A stretch of DNA of 64,000 bases from Microglena sp. YARC (Eukaryota; Chlorophyta; Chlorophyceae; Chlamydomonadales; Chlamydomonadaceae), in the NCBI GenBank assembly GCA_022414725.1, contig CM039463.1:25534366-25598365 (forward strand), given 5' to 3'. Positions 42,391 through 50,575 of this stretch are shown here, in pieces. Every line of letters begins with the position of its first letter. Within the stretch, counting starts at the first letter, position 1. The translations under genes were made by a program, and so were the position numbers. The notes beneath the pieces were generated by a model. That model was not told where the DNA came from. It saw only the letters and a program-made list of their open reading frames with translations, and made no database searches.

Positions 42391-43750
42391 CACCTCCAAT
42401 GGGCCCCCATCACCATGCACAACGACCATATCAGTCAATACACCCAAACTGGTTACACTATCCTTCACAGTAACCCAATTACTCCCACCACCTCTGAGGT
42501 CCACTGGAAACCACAACCATACCACACCACCCACCTCATCACTATGCTGGGCCAATCCACCTATGACACCCTTCTCCAGGCCTTCAAAGACACACCCACC
42601 ACCACAACCCATCTTAACCCCAGAAGAGACTCCCACCTTACTAACTCCCAGCAACAGGGACAATGGGCCACTACACCTGGCTTCAACGCTGATAACCATG
42701 CCCTTGTCCACAAACTTCTTCACATAGACACTCATGACCGAAACCCTACCTGGGACATCCAATCACCACTCAAACACACAGCCCAAACTGGCATCCTCAC
42801 TGGCTCAGAAGGCCATCAAACCCACACGCATGCAGACACTACATTCCTCTATAACCCCACCGGGAAATGTGTGGGTCATAGTACCAACACCCTTCTCACC
42901 TCCCTCCACACACACTATGAATACAATAAAACTACACGCCCTTCAACTTGGAACCAACTCACACAAGGAGGATTCCTACCTGACCTTGCAGCCCTATACA
43001 CCAGACACAAGGACACCCCTGCCTCCACCTACACTCTTCCCCCAGCCCTGCACCAAGCTAACCTACACCTCAACATCACCCATCACCGCACTGCTACCCC
43101 ACTCAACCTAGATTCTGCCTATGAAGAATTTTCCTCCATGAACCCAGTTGACCAGCTCTTTGGAGCCAACGGGGATCTCTTCCACAGCATCTGGACAGGG
43201 GGATCACTGGTGGACATCCCTACCTCCGTCACCGATGCACACAAGGCACTCAGGTGGGCTCTAGCCAGTGCTGACCACGCAGAAGCACAACACATCCCAA
43301 CATGCACTGTCTTACTCATCCCAGACAACTATAATGCCCCCCTACAAGAAACTATTGCACCACCCCTGGATCCATCACGTGGACTCCAGACCTTTCTCTG
43401 AAATCTACAGCACCTCTGAAACCTGGCTAGGGGGCAAACATCACAACCCTACCTCCTCCCACAAGCTCCACATTCTCATCATCAGCAACCCAAGCAGCCA
43501 ACCTGAATACCTAAACCGTCTCCAGGGGTTCAAAGACATCTGGTCACAGCACATGCTCAGCATCTCACCCTACTGGAACCACATAACCTCCCTGCACATC
43601 CTACCCTTACCTCTTCAGACACACAAATCACCTACCCCAGGACTCTTAAATCCCTCACTACCCTGCCCTGGCAGCCTACCACCCACCACTGCCCCCCTCT
43701 GCTCCCCACAGTTATCTACCCCTGCCACTACCCAGCCATACCTACCCTAG
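42391..43750 (+). pseudogene. LINE PCIF1-like methyltransferase region
   Basis: Frame 1 (to the TGA at 43401) has ATPLNLDSAYEEFSSMNPVD, QLFGANGDLFHSIWTGGSLV, DIPTS, a helix and TCTVLLIPDNYN. The order ASPLN...Y...F.D.D..FGS.G.FF......G.FE.NPPF...PL.F..FIPEW is that of PCIF1/CAPAM-type N6-adenine methyltransferases. Frame 2 then gives SETWLGGKHHNPTSSHKLHI and LIISN, like the PCIF1 segment after its strand (Y.SG..H...ntavlFLQN). The catalytic NPPF is replaced by DIPT (43213-43224), so activity is doubtful. It sits between RT and RNase H. The assignment is inferred from pattern, not from a search. Confidence 0.5.
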
Positions 43751-43752
43751 GT

Positions 43753-44303
43753 CTGCAGGTCTATACTGATGGCAGCCTGATCAAGGGAGCCCCTGGCACC
43801 CCCAGCAAAATAGGTGCAGGGGTCTACATACCTGTGGCTGGTATGAGCTATTCCATTAACCCAGGAGGCCAAGGCGCCACCAGAACTAACAACCGGCTGA
43901 ATTAGTGGCCATCCATCAAGCCATAGCACGCATTGACTATAATACTGACCTCACCCTGCACACTGACAGCCTCTGCTCACTCCAACTCATTAACAAAATG
44001 ATTCAAGATCCTACTACCTCTACACGTTCTCTTCACTCTGAACTCCTGCATTCTATCCGCACTCACCTTGTCCAACGCATTCTGGCAGGATCACACACTA
44101 CCCTCTGCAAAGTACGCTCACACACTGGCATATTGGGCAATGATAGAGCAGATGCACTAGCACGCAATGCAGCCACCAACCCAGCATCTGTACGATACAC
44201 CGACACCACTGGAGAACAACCCCGCCACAACACCTATTGGCCCACTGTCCAACCCCCCTGCACACCTCTTGGCACACAACTCCCCACGAGCCTTAGCACC
44301 TAA
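43753..44303 (+). pseudogene. LINE RNase H domain
   Basis: LQVYTDGSLIKGAP (first Asp, codon ~43768), IGAGVYIPV; then a frameshift at ~43890 and AELVAIHQAIARI (Glu codon 43899), LTLHTDSLCSLQLI (Asp codon 43965), KVRSHTGILGNDRADALARN (final His/Asp). All four acidic catalytic residues are present. RNase H removes RNA from the DNA:RNA hybrid after reverse transcription. It is found in only some LINE clades, including Dualen/RandI. The first part is in frame 1 and the rest in frame 0. Confidence 0.9.
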
Positions 44304-44835
44304 CCTCACCAACGGGATCAGTCTTAACCTTCCCACTAGCTGCCACCTCGGACAACATCCCCTCAAAGGCATATATGCCACCACCTGGGCTGATAACACC
44401 CCCTTGCATCTACCCCACTCCAGCAATAAATTCTGGACATCCTCTCACATCACCCACAAAACTAAGTTCTGCATCCTCAAGGACAGATGGGGCCGACTGT
44501 GGAACAAGAAGCTTGCCAATCGCTGGAAGATGCCCTATGCTAACAACCCCAACCCTGCCACCTCCCCCACATGCCCTATTTGTACCACCCACGAGGACGG
44601 AGCTGGCCACATTCTTGCTGGCTGCACACACGCCACCTTCAAGGGCATGTACATCAAGCGTCATGACGCAGCTGTCCACTTACTGCACAAGGCCATCAGC
44701 AAAGGCGCCCTTGGATCCCGCCGCGTTATCATGGACGCAGGTAGGCTGGAGGACCTCCCCGCGGAGTCCTTGGCAAAACACTGCCTGACTGGTTACGCCC
44801 TCCCTCCATCTCAGCAGAGATCTGGCCCAAACTGA
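44304..44835 (+). pseudogene. LINE CCHC finger region
   Basis: Frame 1 reads KFCILKDRWGRLWNKKLANR and then CPICTTHEDGAGHILAGC (44572-44625), a C-x2-C-x8-H-x4-C finger. This is the spacing of the CCHC motif that precedes the restriction-like endonuclease in R2-type and Dualen LINEs and helps in target binding. RRVIMDAGRLEDLPAESLAK follows. The frame ends at TGA 44833-44835; the endonuclease continues in frame 0. Confidence 0.85.
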
Positions 44836-45203
44836 GGCCAGATCTCGCCATCCTGCCCGAGGTGGACTCACCCACCATTGCTGCTGACAAGGAAATCTGG
44901 ATTCTAGAGCTGGGATACTGCTCTGACACCAACCATGCCACTAAGGCAGAGGATAAACATGCCCAACACACCCAGTTGGTGGCCGGCCTAAGACTAGCTG
45001 GCTACCTTGTTCACTACCTAGTTGTTACCATTGGTACCACTGGCACCATCCCCAGAACCTTTGTGACCTCCATGACCACCCTTGGTCTTACCAATTTAGA
45101 AATTCTTACATTAGCAGACCAGCTGCACCACCACTCTGTTGACAGCTTTCAGACTATTTTACAATGTCGTAGATTCATGGAACACCACCCCGCCGGAGAT
45201 TAA
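44805..45203 (+). pseudogene. LINE C-terminal restriction-like endonuclease
   Basis: Frame 0 reads SISAEIWPKLRPDLAILPEV, then KEIWILELGYCSDTNHATKA, EDKHAQHTQLVAGLRLAGYL and ends HHPAGD with TAA at 45201-45203. RPD (44835-44843), an acidic residue on the next hydrophobic strand (ILELG, Glu codon 44907) and a following Lys helix make the PD-(D/E)xK-like core of LINE RLEs. The distance from RPD to Glu (21 residues between) is longer than the 12-14 often quoted. It would provide a second DNA-cleaving activity next to the APE domain. Confidence 0.8.
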
Positions 45204-45224
45204 CATTTTTTGGTCCAGCTAGTG

Positions 45225-45270
45225 CCACCCACGTGACTGACTGAAATGACTCTCAGTCAGTTACGGGTGG
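45225..45270 (+). other. LINE 3' UTR hairpin
   Basis: CCACCCACGTGACTGACTGA - AATGAC - TCTCAGTCAGTTACGGGTGG: two ~20-base arms pair nearly completely around a 6-base loop, 22 bases after the stop codon. LINE reverse transcriptases often recognise such 3' UTR stems. The truncated copies at 9624 and 10131 start downstream of it, so its conservation cannot be tested here. Confidence 0.75.
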
Positions 45271-45384
45271 GATCACAACTAGTACTGGATATTTTTTGTG
45301 TTTATCTATGGTGACTACAGCTAGCTTCTGCGTACGCTGTGGTGTCCTTAATCTCACGTCCCTAGAGTATTTATATTTCTTGGA

Positions 45385-45414
45385 TGTAACAATTTCAATT
45401 TCAATTTCAATTTC
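45385..45414 (+). repeat. LINE (TTTCAA)n tail
   Basis: GTAACAATTTCAATTTCAATTTCAATTTC. The same hexamer tail ends both truncated copies near 9.7 and 10.1 kb, marking it as the true 3' terminus of the family. Confidence 0.85.
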
Positions 45415-45743
45415 CTGCGTTTACCACTGCATGGAAACTAAGACAGGTCCTAGAACACTACTGCTCCGCAGCCTGGGGGGGCTGAATCCTTAAAGGTGTA
45501 CAGCAGCCAGTGGCTGGAGCTAACAGATGAGTCCTTTGTGCAACGTATCTCTTTCTGTGCCTTGTGGGAGGACAGACCCAGTGATGTGTTGCAGGGTGCA
45601 GCTAACTTGAAGGAGGGATTAGAGTTGTAAAAGGAGCAGTGGGTGAGGGAAGAGAAGCTTGGTTGAGAGAAGATGAAGGGGGAGTTCAAGGAGCAATGGG
45701 GGAAGAGGGGAGTACAGGGCTTGCCGGAACTACGCCGTGACAA
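45415..45743 (+). pseudogene. Possible gene remnant after the LINE
   Basis: The frame from 45481 reads AESLKVYSSQWLELTDESFV, QRISFCALWEDRPSDVLQGA, ANLKEGLEL, then TAA, KEQWVREEKLG, TGA, EKMKGEFKEQWGKRGVQGLP and ELRRDK before the final stop. The helical, Leu/Lys/Glu-rich texture could be the end of the mTERF-like gene, which would place the LINE inside that gene. I cannot confirm the family. The minus strand is also open for 97 codons but gives a Ser-rich product without recognisable features. Confidence 0.3.
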
Positions 45744-45776
45744 ATAAATGTATGTTACACGTTATGACGAGGCGTG

Positions 45777-45955
45777 AGCTTGAGGGGGCCAGCCCGTTTT
45801 CTTGTTAATGGGCCAACCACCTTGAGGGGGGCCAGCAGTTTACTTGTTGATAGGCCAACCACCTTGAGGGGGGCCAGCAGTTTACTTGTTAATGGGCCAA
45901 CCACCTTGAGGGGGGCCAGCCCGTTTACTTGTGATGGGCCAACCACCATTAGTCA
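45777..45955. repeat. ~52-bp tandem repeat, about four units
   Basis: Units of GGGCCAACCACCTTGAGGGG and GGCCAGCAGTTTACTTGTTAAT. Units are >90% alike by eye. Confidence 0.9.
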
Positions 45956-46009
45956 TGTCAGCCTCCAAGTGGAGGGTCCCGGGCCTTGTCGATATTCCGT
46001 TTTTTCCGG

Positions 46010-46320
46010 GACTTGACTTGAATTTAATTGTCACATGTTCTTCAGCCTCTGGGCTGCACACCGTCTTCCAATTCGAAGTCTTCCCGTGCGATAGCCACGA
46101 AAACAAGCCAGGCCACTATGCGGATTGGACAGTTTACTGACTTTTCCAGGCCAACAAATAAATAATAATAATTGTTACAAGGTTCTATACGCCGGCAGAT
46201 CGGAGTCTAACCGTCTGCAGAATACAATACTACCCCCTGTGCGAGAGCCACAGAAACCAGGGAGTGTGACAGGGTTCAACTATGGCTCGTTAAAGACCTG
46301 TCCAGGTCTCTACAACAACA
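46010..46320 (+). repeat. Two copies of the dispersed CTGCTCGCCGTCTTC family
   Basis: ~46018-46145 (TTGTCACATGTTCTTCAGCC, GGGCTGCACACCGTCTTCC, AATTCGAAGTC, GTGCGATAGCCACGAAAAC) and ~46165-46320 (a diverged copy with TGCGAGAGCCACAGAAACCA and AAAGACCTGTCCAGGTC). They form the left flank of the second retroelement array. Confidence 0.6.
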
Positions 46321-47433
46321 GTTGGGAGGCCCGTAGGCTGCTGACCTATGTTATTTACTGATTTATATATCAGTCTCTGAGTTGGCATAATGCACACCGG
46401 TACCTACTTCCTCCGGGACCCGTGTTGCCTGCCGCCAGGCCACAGGCTAGCTGTGGCCTGCACGTGACTGTAGTACCTTGCATTACACATCCCTATTCTA
46501 TATGATTGCGCCTGTTGCGCTTAATAGCATCTTCTCCTCTATCGAGCCTATGCCGTTGGAACAATCTTACATTAACAGGTTATGTGCGCCATCTTTAGAC
46601 GCTAACGAAGAACAGCCGCTGATTTCCGCGATCGGAATCAGTTCCCCTCTGACTAGTCGAAGGCCCGAGTTTTAAGTAAGCACCTGGACTCCCTGTGCGG
46701 ATCCTACTTCCCGCTGCTCCGCCTGCCGCTTCCTACCAAGAATCCTTGGATCTGCCACTGCGTCCTACGACTGGAGCAAGCAAGAGCGACTACAAGTCAC
46801 CGAAATCTATGAAGTGAGTATAGGACGACGCCCTCACCGAGACCCACACAGCGCTGTATTGATCTCAGACGATCAATTTGCTTACGACCCCGGCTTAAGA
46901 GAAGCTCCTGTCGTCGAACATTGCCGCTTGGCAAAGTTCAAACCCCGGTAATCCGCTGGATCCCTTTGGATCGCCGATTCCCACAAGCACTCCACCCCCC
47001 CTTCCCCTGCCCCGCCCTCGTAATCCCCTATCCATCCATCACTCCGAACAAACGGCATCAAGATCCCATTCCCCTCCCCTCCCACGTCCTGTTGCATGCG
47101 CAACCTCAGCCGCTCTCTATCGCCTCATGACCATTTACACCGTCCCGTTCTCTCCCCAGTTGGCCTCCACCTCCAACTCGCATTCCATTTTCTCCCAGAC
47201 CAGTTGCTTTGCAAATACCCCCCCCCCCCCCCCCCTTCCCCTCCCTCCCTGTCAACGCCCCGACGCCACCCATCCTGCTCCGTGGCCACTCCCGACGGAT
47301 CTTATCCGCCTGAACGCCTGATGGGGGGCACCTCCAGATCGCCGATGGCCACGTCGCTGGATTAATTCCAACTGTCGCCTATCCCTCATTCTTCATCCTG
47401 CCTCCTCCAAGGACTGCGTGAAGAATCCTTACA

Positions 47434-48951
47434 ATGGGACTACTTGACAAGGATTGCTTCATGCAATTTACTGGAATTAAATCTGACTGGGACACATGGG
47501 AGCACTACATCAACGACAAGCTGGACATGGCTACCGATAGGCTAGGTGACTATAATGAACTCATAACGGGGGCCCGTATCATTGCTGAACACTTAGCCCC
47601 CCACATCCTAGCCGAAGTAGACCACATGATATTTACTCATCCCCAACTGATCCTTCCACACCTTGAAAGAGTGTTTGGGACCCCGTCAGGCCACCTACAT
47701 TGGTTTCAGGATTGCATGAATGAGATCCCTAATTATTCACCTCCTAGCCACCTTGTAGGCCTTGTATTCTTTTCTGCCAATTCTACTGCTTTTGCACTTG
47801 CCGAGTGCGAAGTCAAATACGTAGAAGAACGTGCTCGGTTACATGTACTGAGATATGGACCTAGGAAAACCCCAGTCCCTAGGACCGCTTCTATTTCCAC
47901 CATTCCAAAGCCGAAATCCACGCCACCGGATTGGTTTGTTCAAATCCAAGCTGACTGACTGACAGAAAATTGAGAGAAGTGCACAATCAGCTCAAAGACG
48001 TGCAACACCAGCTGCAAGATATGAACCGTCAGCGGGAACATGATAACTGGGTTCGGCAACGCTATCCCGTATCCACAGTAACCAGCCACTATAGCATACT
48101 AGATGATCTTGCTGACCGCTTGCATGGGGGGCTACACTCACCCTCACCTGCAGCTGAACCAACATGCTCCCCTGTTGATCACACTCACCTGCATGGGGGG
48201 CTACACTCACCCTCACCTGCAGCTGAACCAACATGCTTACCTGTTGATCACACTCACCTGCATGAGGGGTTACACTCACCCCCACCTGCAGCTGAACCAA
48301 CATGCTCACCTGTTGATCACACTCACCTGCATAGGGGCTACACTCACCCCCACCTGTAGCTGAACCGACATGCCCACCTGTGATCACACTCACCTGCATG
48401 AGGGGCTACACTCACCCTCACCTGCAGCTGAACTGACATGCTCGCTTGTTGATCACGCTCACCTGCATGGGGGGCTACACTCACCCTCACCCGCAGTTAT
48501 TCCTGTACTTGCATCTGATACCATCCTTGCAACACCCTTGTGTATCCTCGTTGCCATCCCCCATAAGAAAATCACACCAGCTCTCCAACTTGCAAGTGCT
48601 GATGATGAGTGCAACACTCATGACATGAAACCACTTGCATGGGGGGAATTGCCTGGCCATTCTGTCCTCCCTCCTGATGTCTCTAATGACTTGCATGGGG
48701 GGGACATTAACACCTATGTTCCCACATCCACATCCACATCCTGCTCTAGTGATGTGGAACCGACTCCCACCAAGCACAGCAACACCACCACCACCTGGCA
48801 TACTGTCAGCCCCACTCCTGACATGATAACTATCATCAGATCACACCACCTTCCACTCACCTCTGCCCTCCAAGGCATTCCCCACCTGCCCTTCCCACGC
48901 TACCACCACAGGACATGCAAGCGACCATGCATCCTTGTGGGTATCGGATGA
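47434..48951 (+). pseudogene. gag-like ORF of unit A, expanded repeat, broken
   Basis: Same start, MGLLDKDCFMQFTGIKSDWD, with amino-acid changes relative to subtype 1 (for example HILAEVDHM for HIRAEVDHM, RARLHVLRYG for RTGLHVLRYG). A TGAC insertion creates a stop at 47956-47958 (QADtga). The 23-residue repeat (69 bp in DNA) has about six copies here against four in subtype 1, and single-base losses at ~48334 and ~48380 shift the frame. It ends KRPCILVGIG like the others. Confidence 0.6.
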
Positions 48952-50530
48952 AGGACACACTTGTGAAGGGGAACATGGGGAGGTATATATCATGGAAGGG
49001 AAATGTCCTGATGTACTGACGAGGGGACTGACCTATGCATTGCATGCATCTGTGCACCCATGTGATGTGACCCTTCTTACATGCAGATAAAAGCATGAGC
49101 GATACCCTCGTGAGCTGATTTATATCTACGTGTACTGCACAGATTGAAGTAACGTACTGCCCATTGCTGATGTACTGCTGTACTAAACTGCTGTGCACTG
49201 AACCGCAATGCTGTAATGCAGATCCGTTGCATGCAAGATCTCATGAGCGATACCCTCGTGTGATGATTCTACATGCACCAAACTGCAGTGCTGTACAGCA
49301 CTAGCGTACCGCCCATGTACTAGTGCTCCTACAGTCATAGTCAATTGCCTAGGCAATAATGCAACTAGCTAACCTGCAGCGATTTGATGATCCCCATCTG
49401 TGTTACACATAATTAGTAATGAACACTCTAGGAATTAATTCATGATCTGCCCCGTACTGCCACATGTACTTACCCACGTGCAGTTCAAGCTTTTACCCTT
49501 TCGATGTTCTCATGCTAACAACATGATGCATGCCCGATTCTAATTTAGCATTTCAGCACTAAGCCTTCATTACCCCAAATTATGGGGGGACTAGTACAGA
49601 CATCATCAGTTGTTTTCCCTGGAGCTCTTTCGTTGTATCCCTGCAGCTCCCCTGCAGCATTCATAGCTATGCGATTACATTGATCTGCAATGACCCAGCA
49701 GGTCCCAACAGCACCAGCAGTCCCTACCGTCCCTGCATTTTTTTTGTCCGCTCCTAGTGCCCTTGCAGCGACCCTAGCTACCTCGCAGCCCCCCAGCTGC
49801 TGACACCTTGTAGTTACCCTGCAGCATTCCTAGCTCAAGTCCGCCATCAGCTTGCCCTTGACAGCTTCCCCAGCACGCCAGGCACCTAGTAGTAAAACAT
49901 TGCTCCCCACCTGTTGTATTAGACCTGAACACTCTAGAATTTATTATATTGTACGCCACCTGTACTGCCCCATGTACCTTTCACAGGCAGTCAAATTTGG
50001 GATTTAGAATTATCCTAGTCTCTACCAGATGTCTGCGTTTTAATTTAGGTTACAAGCAATCCAGCTACAAACACCCAAATTATGGGGGACTAGTCCAGAC
50101 ATCCTGTCTAGAACAAATTATCCAGCCTCACACCATGCCCTTCTCGTAACCAAGGTTATCTCCACAAGATTTAACCAAGCCTGGAAGTTTCCTTCCATCC
50201 CCATAGCAGCCCCTCTGCACCCTAGCATGCAGCCTACCTGCAGCTTCTTTCTACAGCAGCCTCTCTGCAAACCTAGCCTGCAGCTATCTGCAGTTTTAGT
50301 TTCCTAGCAGCTTCCCTGCAATCTAGCCTGCTGTCCCTTTGCAGTTTCCTATTAGGGCCAGCTACTTTAGTAGAATGACATTTCTTTGAAGACATTTGCT
50401 AATGTGCTATACCCCTTGAATCCTGTCCCAAATAATTTATTATTCACAGTCTTTCATATCAGCTCCTATTAGCAACCATCTCAAAAGCTTACTAGCCCTT
50501 ATATTATTATTTCCTTATGCCCCTCAGTTA

Positions 50531-50568
50531 AATTCCAGGAATTCTTGAGTTCAAGAATACCTAGAATT
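50531..50568 (+). other. Conserved 3'-end hairpin, subtype 2
   Basis: AATTCCAGGAATTCTTGA - GT - TCAAGAATACCTAGAATT. Compared with subtype 1, one T-A pair became A-T and one C-G pair became G-C, while the internal A/A mismatch stays. One pair is lost (C/A). Confidence 0.85.
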
Positions 50569-50575
50569 GGGGGGA

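Larger units (their letters stand above)
35736..45414 (+). mobile_element. Dualen/RandI-like LINE with two endonucleases
   Basis: A ~9.7-kb non-LTR retrotransposon. Recognised order: uncertain ORF1 region; Josephin-like protease (36887-37972); APE endonuclease (~38331-39075); reverse transcriptase (~39900-41240); PCIF1-like methyltransferase region (~42960-43580); RNase H (~43753-44190); CCHC finger (44572-44625); restriction-like endonuclease (44823-45203). A 3' hairpin and (TTTCAA)n tail close the element. APE at the N side and RLE at the C side together define the Dualen/RandI clade known from Chlamydomonas. At least eight frame changes and one stop interrupt it, so this copy is inactive (or partly mis-sequenced). 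The left boundary is uncertain (35736-35830) and no target duplication was found. Two truncated relatives lie at 9624-9720 and 10131-10204. Confidence 0.85.
46349..50575 (+). mobile_element. Tandem retroelement unit A (subtype 2)
   Basis: 4227 bp. Starts TGTTATTTACTGATTTATATATCAG, sharing only the first ~11 bases with subtype 1, then a different 5' region (~46349-47230, with ATTTATATAT near 46358 that could be a promoter TATA). From the poly-C tract (~47217-47237) it matches subtype 1 through the gag-like ORF and most of the 3' region, with many substitutions and some indels. It ends with its own hairpin (50531-50568), GGGGGGA and the TG of unit B, whose 5' region matches its own. Confidence 0.75.
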
